Assembly: GCF_032362555.1 (NCBI RefSeq)
Contig: NC_083506.1
Coordinates: forward strand, 1,473,501 to 1,537,500
Direction of reading: 5' to 3'
DNA from: Amyelois transitella
Taxonomy: Eukaryota; Arthropoda; Insecta; Lepidoptera; Pyralidae
DNA length: 64,000 nt
In this document: piece after piece, positions 46,391 to 58,900 of the stretch
How positions within the stretch are numbered: position 1 is the stretch's first letter
How the letters are laid out: every line of letters starts with the position of its first letter
The notes under the pieces: model-generated
Databases searched by the model: none
The model's input: only the letters and a program-made list of their open reading frames with translations
Told to the model about the DNA's origin: nothing
Program-made: the position numbers and the translations under genes

Positions 46391-48433
46391 TTATTTCTTT
46401 TGAAGTCTTTGTTTTTTGAAGAGACTGATAGGTCTACTTTCACTATTTTCTTGTTTCAATACATTTCCATCAGATTTTTCAATAATATCCTTAATTACTA
46501 TAGTTCTATTCACATCATTGAAATCATAACTATCAGATTCATTAACAGTTTTAACATTTTTCAAATTCTTTGTTTTTGTCTTTTCTACTACATTTTCATT
46601 ATTTTCATACTTTGTTTTCTTTAGTATGGATGTAGTTTCTTTAAAAAGATTTGAATATGCTTCGTAAATGTCACTGGGTTTTGTTATTCCTTTATCTGGA
46701 TCATATGGTTCAGTGGAAGGTTCAACAGCACTGTGTTTATAAATTATTTCTACGGTTTCATCATCATCTTCATCAGCAAAAGTGACCCCTCTTTTAGTTA
46801 TTGAAGACTGCCTCGATGATGAATCTTCATCTGTACTTTCTACATCTTCAGTTTGCAAGATATCTTCTAATCTGTAATAACAAGGTTGTTTTAGTGTGCA
46901 AACTTATTACTTACTTGGTTCTTGAGGATTAAATTTCAAAATGTCTTAAAAAAGGACATGTTATATGTATTAATTAGTATTTATAGCAATTTTTTATACA
47001 TAACTATATTGGACATTCCAATCAGTTCTGTCCTTAACTTAATAAATTTGTAACCTAGTAACTAAAAAAAATAAGTTTCAACAACTTGGTCTTGTTGAAA
47101 CTTATTTGCTTTAGTGTTGAAAGATATAATTCCTTGAAACATTAGAAATACTGACCGGTCCATTTCATCTTCTAATTCATCCAATTCTTCCATTTCATCC
47201 AACCGTGATAATAATTCTTCTTCAGTTTTCGTTTGATTTTTCTCTTTGAATCTCAATTCATTTAATTTATGTTCCAGTTCATTTTGTTTTTCAATTACAT
47301 GCTGTAGCAATTCAAATTTTGATGTTTGTGGTGAAGTTGTAATTTCTTGTGACTTTCTTTTAGAATTTTCTGTTTCCTTATCTTTTTTTACTTGTGGCAC
47401 ATCTGGTTCTGGGACAATAAATGTATTGATATTCTTTTCATGTTCTAAATATGCATCACTTTTAACATTAGACAATTCATTTTCTAGTTCTTCCTGCAAT
47501 TCCAATTCCTCTAATCTATTCCACAGTTCTTCATCTATTACTTCAGCAGCTGATGTTTCATACTCTACTTTACTATTTAATTTATACTGTCTCATGTTTT
47601 CTCTGTGCTTTTCTCTCCATACTCTATCCTCCTCTTCTGTACACATCTCCACTATCTCTTGTCCCAAGTTATCATAAACATTTTCCTTGCTAAATGATAG
47701 CTGATTTTCAAGATATTCTTTTTCTTTTCTGTAAATTTCCAGTTTAGATTGTGCATCTGAAAAATAAAATATTGATTTGGTTTTGTTATAAGTAGCACAA
47801 TATGATTTATACATAAACTGTGTATAGTAAAAAAGATAAATTAATTATCTATTGTTGTGAATGTAACTGATAAAAAAAAAGAATTGTGGATATTTTTTTT
47901 GCTACATTGTCTTCTTTAAGCAATAATCTTGGCTACATAAACCACATACCACCCATTTAAAGAGAAGCTTTACTTTTAACAGATGATGAATTACAATATA
48001 ATTTGGTTGATTTCTTCTTCATTTTATCATTGTAAAATCTGCATATTTAATCAACAACTTACCTTTGATTCTATGTTGCCTCAGCACCTCAGCCTGTTTC
48101 AAGGAACATTTCACAAAGTAATCTGCACCAAGAGCCACTGTCACCTCGTTGGTATGTTTCAGTTCGCCTCTGAAGAAGATACGGTTGCCGATAGGGACCA
48201 GTGCAGGCACAGTTAACCTGTCACTGAACACACTGAAGTCTAGCGAGCTCAAACTGTTAACATATTCTTCCCAGAAGCGCAGGTTCCTTTCATTATTCGA
48301 CACACACTGAAATTTATGATTTTTGATAAATATTGTAGATATAGTGATGATAGTTTGTTGAAGGAAAAATAAAATGGAGTTATTCGCGCCGTCGATGCCT
48401 TACCTTCTGATAAGCTTCGTTGAGAATATTCAT
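46391..48433 (-). CDS. URI1: Unconventional prefoldin URI1 homologue
   Basis: Exons 48433-48404, 48306-48063, 47756-47156 and 46871-46391 join in phase to 451 aa. The first ~130 residues are an alpha-type prefoldin domain. The strand block VPIGNRIFFRGELKHTNEVT and LGADYFVKCSLKQAEVLRQH correspond to human URI1's LPLGSKAFMPGKLVHTNEVT and LGDNWFAKCSAKQA. A long acidic coiled coil follows, with many Glu/Leu heptads. Then comes the conserved KRGVTFADEDDDE motif (human IxFADD) and a C-terminal SRPISLFKKQRLQKK, like the URI box ending KPVSxFKxxR. URI1 works with RPB5, R2TP and other prefoldins in assembly of RNA polymerases. Introns are short; nothing unusual in the coding sequence. Head-to-head with NBAS. 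Confidence 0.93.
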
Positions 48434-48863
48434 TTCAAGTTCTCTTATTAGTTAGCTTTACGAGCTTTAACTTAAAAATTATCTGTATAAAGAAACTATA
48501 AAACTTAACCTTATAATATAATCACGACGTGATTAATTATGATAACATCAACAAAACAAACCGAACATGCATTGCTGTCACTGTCAAAGTTGTATTAACA
48601 TTATTAAAATGACAATTCGAACAAGACATTGACCATTAATGCAATCTGCTAGATCGTCTTATAGCAAACGTCTTATGAAGATAAGCAAAATTAAAATGAC
48701 CACTTTTAAAACATTCGCCATTTGGAGCTAAGTTATGTACGCTATTGGCATGAACGAACTTAAAAATAATTGTGGAATGTAATTCCACAACGCGTTTTGA
48801 ACACAAATTATATTAATTAAGGCACAAAAAGTAAGTGTTATTTTAAATTTTTCATCATCACTA

Positions 48864-49666
48864 CATAGTATAAAACAAAGTCGCCCATTTTGTCTGTAGT
48901 CCCTTCGTATGCATAAAACTTTAAAACTACGCAACGGATTTTGATGCGGTTTTCACTAATAGAAAGAGTGTTTTCTCCGACAGGTTTTTATATATAATTG
49001 AAATACATTGAAACTATATTAGCTGAGTTATAGCGATTTATGTCCAAGAAGTCAGAACAAAATCTAATTGAAGATTGCATTTGTGCGTGCGCCGCTTATA
49101 CCGTTGGATACAAGTAAGAACAATGTATCGCAAAAACATTGGTCTTTATTAGTTCTACAAAAAAGTCCGCGATGACATATATCCAGCTTTTTTATTTAAG
49201 TCACAAAAACTACTTTTCTGTATTAAAAAAACATTTAATTCGTTGGGTGATGTTTAACTGGTGATATAACTAATAATACATATATCCTTATCAAAATAAG
49301 TAAGTTCATCATCACGAGCATTTAATTTAGATTATTTTTGCAGTTTACAGTGTGTTATTTAGACATATAGTTTAGGAGATATCACGATATTAGTATTGCG
49401 GCACGGTACGGGCCGGCCGCGGCGGCGGGGGCAGCGTCCCTATAAAAAAAAATCTGTACATTACTTAAATATTTTTTCCAAAAACTGATAGGGGGGCGAT
49501 CAAAGAAGAGTCACAGAAACCAAAAAACATTTTAATATTTTAAACGCGGTTAAGGGAAAGAGAAGTTATTGTGAATTGAAAATTAGTATCCAATATGTGT
49601 TGGTGCGTTGACTGTATTTGTCGAAGTAGCGGGATACACGCAAACGAAGTTGCGCGGGTCAGCTAG
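48864..49666 (+). mobile_element. Helitron-like element between URI1 and NBAS
   Basis: Begins CATAGTATAAAACAAAGTCGC and ends GAAGTTGCGCGGGTCAGCTAG. Internal AAACTACGCAACGGATTTTG links it to the shorter copy at 5767-5951. About 800 bp, with no coding capacity; a GC-rich patch lies near 49405-49435. Occupies most of the divergent intergenic space. Confidence 0.6.
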
Positions 49667-49936
49667 TTTAGAATAAAAACTAGGTACTGAGTACCTACCT
49701 TGTACCTGGTACTTGGTAGGGGGTTTCGCACAAGAAACATTTAGTCCAGCGCACTTATATTCATGACGGTGGAATGCCAGCTGTTTGTCACCTGTCAGAC
49801 AGATTTGCCAACCAAACCAAAATCATCAAAACATGGGTCGATAAACAGAACAAGATCTAGTTTGAATAAAATTATTGGAGTTAAGTAATACAATACAAAT
49901 CCTGGCGAATGAACTGTTAAAAAGAACACAGGAAAA

Positions 49937-52900
49937 ATGGAAGAGTCGATGAAGTCCATTTTACACGAATTGTATGTTTATTGTGAATGGAAACCAGAAC
50001 CTGAATACATTGTAAGTTTTTGGGATTTTGCCTTTTTGCTTATAACTTTTTTATACACCGAGCAAAACCGGGAAACGAAAGTTGGTTCTTTTGCATTGGG
50101 TTCGCTTTTTTCCATCTCTGTGCCACACTTCGTCACAATTAATGCAGTAATTTAAGAGTTCACTATTTACATTAAAAAATACTCTTTCGCTTTATAATAT
50201 TAATATTATAAATATTTTAATATTATCCATAGAAGAGTTAAATAAGATTGCAAACAAAAAAGTTATAAAAATCATTAACAAACTTGTTTATAAAAAATAC
50301 TACTTAACTATATATGCAACAAAAACTTTATATTTTTTTTATCTATTATTTTTTAGCAAAAACCAGATGGTATTTTGCCTGAAAACTTATCGGCTTTGTG
50401 GAGATGGTTAAATTTTTTTGGACCAAAGAAAAGTTTGATTGACAGCATTTCTGCGTAAGTATTATTCATTGTGTCGTCATGCCGTGTGGTTCCCGGCACT
50501 ATTACAAAAAAGAATAGGACCACTCCATCTCTTTCCCATGGATGTCGTAAAAGGCGACTAAGGGATAGGCTTATAAACTTAGGATTCCTCTTTTAGGCGA
50601 TGGGCTAGCAACCTGTCACTATTTGAATCTCGGTTCTATCATTAAGCCAAATAGCTGAACGTGGCCATTCAGTCTTTTCAAGACTGTTGGCTCTGTCTAC
50701 CCCGCAAGGGATATAGACGTGATCATATGTATGTATGTATGTATTATTCATTCATACAAAAAAGGCACTTTTATTATTCTTCTATTTAGAAATAAAATAA
50801 GTGTATATTTTTTATACTTAGCATAATATGCACCAGTATGTTATGTTTGGTATATATTTTTTGTCTGTATAAAATTTTTTCATATGAAAGTTTCCTAGTT
50901 TGATTGGAAATTTACAATCATTCAAAATTAAATGTATTAATATGTTATTGAATTTCAGTCATATAGATCGTCAGCAGAAGTGGCACATAGCCCTTGGGGA
51001 TGAGGGAAAGGTGATAGCCATACTCACAGATAACATATTAGAGATTCGCACCAAAAGATCAGAGTATGCTACCATAGCTGCTAGAACTACAGGTTTGTAC
51101 TTGTTGTCATATTTAATAAAAAATATGCAATAGTGTTCAGCTATGATATTGTAAAGGTGACTAAACAAAAATCACATTCATCTAATGTGCGCCAGATGCT
51201 TTTGATATTGTAAAAGTAATCAAGGAAAAGTTTGATAAATTTGGTATCCTTCTTTTAGGTGGTGAGATAGCAATGTCAATTACATTATTAGGTAGTTCAG
51301 CTGAGACTGGTCTTCAAGTCTTTTTCAACACTATTGGTTCTACCTTGTTTGCCACAAAGACATAATATTATGGGTATAAGTTAAACACTTAGTATTGTTT
51401 TCAGTGAACCGAGATCCCTATCCTCAATGGCGTAAGTTAGTCTGGAGTCCAGACTGCCTGTTCTTAGTGCTGGCCTACGGGAATGGAATGATCAGTTTCT
51501 TTGATCTATCTGCGACAGTTCTGTTTAATATACCTATTGTGAGTATACTTTGAGATAAAAAGATATATTCAATAGAATACAAAAGATTACTTTTTACCTA
51601 CATATTCTAGAAATACAAAAAAGCATAATTTCCAAGCTTAAGGGTCTCAAAACTTTTGAAATAATATGTACTTCTTAATATTCAATTGTATTCAAAATTA
51701 ATCAGACCTATCTTTTTGATTTTCATTCAGTTTATTTGTTTCGCAAATTTATCAATCAATATCATATTATTTGCGAAAACAGGATACAATGATTTATCAA
51801 AGTAGGATGGGCGTAAAATTACACTCGTTTTGATACAAATTCAACATACATACATATATTCACTGCTACATCCCCTGCGGGGCAGACAGAGCCAACAGCC
51901 TCGAAAAGTCTGATAGATTGAATTTGTTTCTTTATTTTTAATTCTTAATTGTGTTATTATTTGTAGGACTGCTCCAAGCCTGGTGGTTTAGAATGCACAG
52001 ATAATACTCACGCGGTTGTCGATATTATATTTACGCCGCTGCACGTCAGAGATACCAAGTGGTAGGTGATTTTCATACAATTTTTTTTTGGTATTTGTAA
52101 ATAGTATGAAGATTGCTAAAACAATTAATAAAATTAAATTGTGAAAAATTTGGATACATTGATTCCATATAAAATTAAAAGTAAAATTGGTTTGACCAAT
52201 TCGATGGAGAAGTATATGAGAAATAATAAAAAAATATATGAAATATGATGGCATCTTTTTGCGAGTCCGACTCGAACTTGGCCGGCTTTTGAGTCTTTAA
52301 CTGAAACTGTTCTCTGAAAGGCCTTTTGCTTGAATTGACTTTTGAATAGTTCTAAAACATTATTTTTCTTCATCAACATTAAAATTTTCAAAGATGAACG
52401 ATTATAAGTTCCGTTTTATAATTAAATTTAATTAAATAAGACGAAACATTATGTATGTATGTGAATCGGGCGCACGCCAAGCTATATATCTTGCGGGGTA
52501 GACAGAGCCAACAGTCTTGAAAAGATTGAATGGCCACGTTCAGCTATTTGGCTTAATGATAGAATTGAGATTCAAATAGTGACAGGTTGCTAACCCATCG
52601 CCTAAAAAAAGAATCCCAAGTTTGTAGGCCTATCCCTTAGTCGCTTTTTACGACATCCATAGGAAAGAAATGGAGTGGTCCTATTTTTTTTTTGTATTGG
52701 TGCCGGGAACCACACGGCAACTTCAAATATTTACGATTATAATTTTTCGCCTTATAATTAAATTAAGACGAAAAATTATGTATGTATGTGAATCAAGTTG
52801 ACTGTCTGAAAACACACTGGTGTTTCAGATTCGCAATTTTAGAAGAAAAAAAACCACCCGTTTCTCCCCAGGAACTGGGAGGTGATAGTGGTGACGTACG

Positions 52901-55900
52901 ACGGCAACATCCGCGGGTACGTGGTGTCCCAGACGGAGGGCTGCAAGCTGCGGCACACGTTCCCCGCGCCGGGGGGCGCGTCCGCGGTCGCCTACTGCCC
53001 GCACTTCTCTATGCTTCTGCACGCGGGCGTACCTAGGGCGGGCAAGGTACGGGTGACGTATCTGGTTCCTAGTCAATAATGATCGGGAACTACGTGGTGA
53101 AAGAGCTATCGTGTACGAGAATAGATTTATTATCAAAATTGGATACAAGATATCACTTATTGACGTCACATCACTTAAATTTAATTATAACTACTACCGC
53201 TTCCAAAGCGCGTGTGTAAAAGAAGCGGCGGAATAAACTACACTGCAGCTTGTACTGACACGTGACCTGATCGGAAATTCGTCAGGCGGCGCTGGGCGCT
53301 AGCGCGGATGTGCGTGTGTGTTTGTTGGTACAGCGTGCTACGAGCATTTCTTTAAAATTAGCATTCTTGGAAAATTATTTCCTTACCATTCGAAATTATC
53401 AAAAGTGCGCAATGTTGACGCGTATACCCTCTTTTACTGACATTATGTTATTTCCCCAGGACTTGTCCTCTCCGCTTAGTTACGGGATAACAGCCTGGAG
53501 GCTTCTCAACGACGACCCCTACTACAAGTTGTCTGTTGTCTCGGATCAGTTCGAGGCGCAGCTGGCTAAGGAACCATTCCAACTTTACATTCCCTTTGTG
53601 ACTAATAAGAATTTGGTAAGTTTTTATTGCGTTAGTATTTGTAAACTAGGTTAACCCGGCGTTTCTATAAGTGTTTTGGAAATAAAGCATTGTATTGTCT
53701 ATGCGGGGGAAAAATCGTTAATGAGAAATTAATGCGGGCGCCATCTTATGACACTTTATTGCCTACCTTATAGATTATTTATAGATTCACTATAGTTTAA
53801 AGTACTATCTTTAGAATCACAATCTAGGTGAAAAAGTATCAGAAACAAATAAATTCGTCCGATTGTGTGTTTTATTCCAGTGCATTAAGATCAATTTTGG
53901 AATACTACATTTCTGTTAAATATATTGAGTAACTTCTCTTCTACAGGCGTACGTGGTGCGTATAGTGATATCGCCGGACAGTAGCAAGATGGTCTGTCTG
54001 CATTGTAATGGAGATGTGTCAATATGGCGCCTGCCTTTGCTCAGCCTTTTGTACCGCCACCCGTTGAGCAGCCAGCCGCAACACGACCTCCTCAGCCCTT
54101 TGCACAAAGCGCCGCCTGCCGGGAAACTGCACGAGGCTAGTTTCTACGCCGCAGATGTTAATTGGTGGTCTAATGAGGTGCGTGTTTCTTACTTTACATT
54201 TTATTTTAGTGTTCACAGTGAGAAACAATCGAATTTGACCCTCTTTTGTAAGTCGTTGACAGGTTATTATATTTTCACAGTGAGAAACAATCTAATTTGA
54301 CCCTCTTTAGTAAATCGTCGACAGGTTACTATATACATACATAATATGCCGAGAAACTGCACGAGTCCCGATGTCAACTGGTGGTCTTATAAGCTGTGTT
54401 ATTCTGTCTAATATAGGTACTGTGAGAAACAATCAAATTAGTTATTAGTCGCCTACATGATACTATACTTGTATTTTCTACTCAATATGGACATGTATGA
54501 ATGTTAGTACCTTTTTAGCTTTTTGTATACAGTGTCGATTGGTGGTGCATTGAAGTAATACATTTCTCACTTAACTGTGTCTTATTTATAATTTGAGAAA
54601 CAATCAATTTTGACTTCAGTTAATGCACTACCCGATATGGAGATAAATTAAAGTAGTTTCCTCAGTGCTTTGCAAACAGCGTCGGCAGGCGAGAAACACC
54701 ATAAGTTGAGTTTCTACACGACTGATGTCATTTGGTGGCCGAGACTCCGCCCCCAAATGACATTACCGAAAAATCGTACATGTTAAAATGAACTTCACAT
54801 TCGGTTTATTCCACTTTTGTTTTCAAATTCCACATTTTTGTGTACTGAAATCACCTAATAGCAAATCACCTGGGTGATCAATTCGTGACGACAAAATAGA
54901 CTACGTTCAAAAATAACTTGTAATACATACATAATTTTTATCGTTTTTAGGTATAAAGTATGCAGAATTAAATCAGTCCTTAATCTTTATCAAATAAAAA
55001 AAAAAACTATAAATTAGCATTATTTTTCTTCAGGAGCTGATAGTGTCTCGCTTCAGCGGCGCTGTGTCGATATGCAACATAGCAGACATGGTCAACATAC
55101 TCGGAAAGAAGCCGGAATTCTTCCAGGGCGCTCCTAAGGTTTGTGAGAGGCCACTCATTTGCTACATAACTTGGAAGAAATTGAAAAATGATTATCTAAA
55201 TCAAAATTATCAAAACTTGTGTATGGAAATGACCGTGAAAATGTATAGCTGAAGTTCTGTTTGTCTGTCACTCTTTCTGCTTTGGTCATTTAGTTGCCTG
55301 TTACGTTTTATTGAAATAATACGTTTTTCGCATTAAAAACATAAGTTTAGCTGAATGAGTTATTCTATTCTATTCAAAATTTGATTTCTTTTAGGAAATC
55401 ATTACATTAATTTTATTTTATCGCCGTGTGGTTCCCGGCACTTTAGAATAGGATCACTCTATAACTTTCCCTGGGATGTCGTAAAAGGCGACTAAGGGAA
55501 AGACTAATAAATTTGGGGATTCCTCTGTTAATCTGTCACTATTTGGTTCTCAATTCCATCTTAAGCCGCACAGATGAACGTGGCCTTTTAATCTCTTTAA
55601 GACCATTGGCTCTGTCTACCCCGCAAGAGATATAGACGTGACTATATATGTATGTTCAATAAAGTATTACGTCTCTCTCTTACGGGATAGACATTTCACA
55701 ATTCACGGTACATTATTTTTTTTATCAGGTTACCCGAGCTCAGGACGGTGCGTTTATGGCTTTGGAGTGTGAATCGAATGTTCTGCCCGCGAGGAAATCT
55801 AGAAGTGATGAGAGTGTAAGTTATAATGTTTATCAATAAAAATATATTAGTTTCAGTTTATTTAATGTATACTCATCTTTTGGTTGCTTTACTTTTAAGA

Positions 55901-58900
55901 GCTACTTCAATATTCTGGTGTTTGTCTTGGTTGCGGAAGATCGATGGTCCATTTATAATGGATCTAACGTGGAACTCACACGGGTGAAGACGTTGCAGCT
56001 GTCAAAGAGAAAAGTGTGTAACGTTTAGGTAAAACGTGCTGTCAGTATGTTTTATATTTATTGCATTACTACATTGACACATTCATTCTATTATTACGCC
56101 AAACAGCTGAACGTGGCCTATCTGTCATACCAAGACTGATGTCTCTGTCTACCCCGTAAGGGAAATAGACGTGATTATATGTTTGATGACACTTCAAAGA
56201 TACTTAGATCAAGTTTGACCATACGACGCTTTCTTCTATCGCCTCCCAATCGCACATACGACCTGATATCGTACAATGAAATTTTAAAAATTAAATTAAA
56301 ACTAACCTTTATTTACAGTTGGAAGTAGTGAAAGTGGAGTCGGAGCAAGAGGAATCCACTTACGAAGCGGTGAAGGAGCTCATCAAATGGGTGCTATACG
56401 GCATCACGGACATGGAGACGTTCCAGCCTCGGCCCAAGACCATCACCGTGATGTCGCGGGTGTACCGGCTTCTGGCGCTGAAGAGCACCACTCCGGAGGA
56501 ACTGTTTTCTAGAAAGGTATGTTATTAGAACAGCTTTCTTTTTCATGCCATACTCAAGACAAACAAAAAACTTTTTTTTTTTTTTGTTCAACAAATCGAC
56601 GGTGCGTCGATAATGTCTGTCCATGTATGCGAGCTCTTTTATCGACCCTACATAAATTGCAAAGCCAATGTTTTTAGCGCAAAATAGCTGTACTGCTCGT
56701 TGGCGAAGGCCGTAGCAAAAAATAAATGCTGATTAAATTGCATTATTCACGAGAAACGTAGTTGAGAAATATGAAGCCCGTATTTCTCAAAAATATGCAA
56801 TTAAATAATTGAGTGTTTCTCGCTTAGTGTTACACGTTATTGCTTTTTATTGTCAAGAAACATATCTAAGATAAAGTATTAGAAGAGTGCTCACAACTCA
56901 TTTTTTCGATCAGATCGAGAGCGGCAACTACACTGAAGCCCTAGCGTTGGCCGAGGCCTTCAATCTGGATAGTGACCTTGTCTACCAGCAACAATGGAGG
57001 AGGACGCCGGTTTCGTCTGAAGCTATCGAGAAATACCTGGTACGTGTTGGTACTGTAGTCACTCTGAACCAGAAATAAGCTAAGCTGCGATCTCCGATCT
57101 GGTCAAGGACAATTATTAAGTTAAGATCGAAATGTACCAATGATGAATAAACAATTTCACCTACATGAATAATTTGGTTAATGTTTATTGATGTCGATTT
57201 CTGATTAATTCAAGACGTTCGTTCGTTTATGGCCATCGGACCTCCCATAAATAAGGGATATAATGATTTTATTCTGTTTATTTTATGACTTCCATCATTT
57301 TTATCTACTACCAACAACTGCGTTTTGATGAAAATAAAGTTTAATACACCATCGAGCTGGTTCAGAAATTCACAAGCCGATTTCTTACAGAGCAAAGTAT
57401 CTCACAAGATCTGGGCGGTGCATCAGTGTGTGGACCGGCTCCCTGAAACTCTCCCAGCCGCCAAACAACTCCTGCAGTTTGGCCTAACTCTAACTAATGA
57501 GAGAATTTTAGATGGTAAGTATTTTCTCTTAATTTTCTCAGGACCTTCACTGACAAAGAATTTCAAATTCTTTCTTCAAATTGAGTTAAATTTATTCAGA
57601 AGTGAGTCATATATCTTTCTTTTTTGTATATTCAAAATGCAACTGAGAATACGCTTTGGTGGGAGTGAGTTAAGTGACTACGGACCAAACTAAATTTTGA
57701 GTTATTAACATTAAGCCTGTTCTGATGTAAAGTGGAAAGATGTATTCTCTGCCTACAGATTTTATGTATGTATGTGTTTTAAAATTATAGTCGCTTTCAA
57801 TATGTAGCGTTATAGTAGAAATAATCTATAATGGGCTTTCTAAATTATCAATAAAGTTGTTGTTTCATAGTGATATAATCCCATAAGCACCTTTGGATAA
57901 TTTTTTTTGCAGAGATCAATAAGGATCGTGATGAAAATACCCTGAAAGATCCAGACGACATCACACTGGAGGATCTGAACGCGTACACTAGTGAACTGCT
58001 GCGATGTCGGCATGTCATGCTTTTCTATAAGGAAAGACTTAGGTTGTATGAGGTAAAGATTTATTGTAAAAACATTTTGTCAATCAGTCGTTGATCGAAA
58101 TCCGTTTTATGATGACAGTTTTTTCCAAAAGCGTGTTAACCTGCGTTTGGTTCAACTACCATTTTTGTCCTTATACAAGACGATACTTCTACATAGCTAA
58201 CAATTTGAATACCTTTTTAGGCAATCCTTAGATGCGAGAAATCGACATACGTGAAAGACGAGTACGACCGCCTTCGCAGTAACAGCATCGTCCACACTTC
58301 CATGGAGATCGCTAAAGAAGGTCGCATAGAGGCATTGACTTGTCTATGGCCGAATATAAAAACTATTCCCATGCAGTTGGCAGTACTGGAGAAATTGCCA
58401 GAAACAATAAACCCGCTGGACTATCAGCATTTGCTGCCAACTAAACAGCCGCTGCAATGGTTTGAAAAGAAATCACCCATAAAAATAAAGCCGGCTGAAC
58501 ATGAGAATGATTGGTGCAGAAAGGAGATCTTTAGGTAATTATTAAGTTATGTAATAAGTAAAATCATAAAAAAATATCGTCATTTCTTTTTTATTTTTGT
58601 AGAGTAGTACATAGCCTTGTGGTGCTCCACAGAAAGACAAATGGAAACTTTTTTTTTACTGTTTCTTTAGTAATAGTCGATACTTATTTATCTCAAATTA
58701 ATTAAGCTTTGTGTCTTGCTCATAACATTTCATGACACATTTCAATCAAATTTAATTATAACTATGCACCAACTTTATCGAAGGCTGTACACGAAACTAA
58801 ACTTTCCAATAGATCCATATGGAACTCCAATTGGTCCGAGGACACGACTCCAGAAACTGAGACAGCATCAGATATGCCAGACGCCAGTGAAGATTTCGCC

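Noticed and set aside
47246-47677. 143-codon plus-strand frame rich in Ser/Cys
   Set aside because: Antisense to the Glu-rich coiled coil of URI1, which forces such a composition.
38448-48433. A co-regulated translation/proteostasis cluster (DPH2, CCDC124, mRpS11, URI1)
   Set aside because: No shared motif was found and such neighbours can occur by chance; orthologue order in other insects would be needed.
58751-58812. NBAS exon 16 starting at 58784 (after GAAG)
   Set aside because: That acceptor has no pyrimidine tract and its frame does not match; the TTTCCAATAG at 58812 gives the correct phase and a continuing NBAS sequence.
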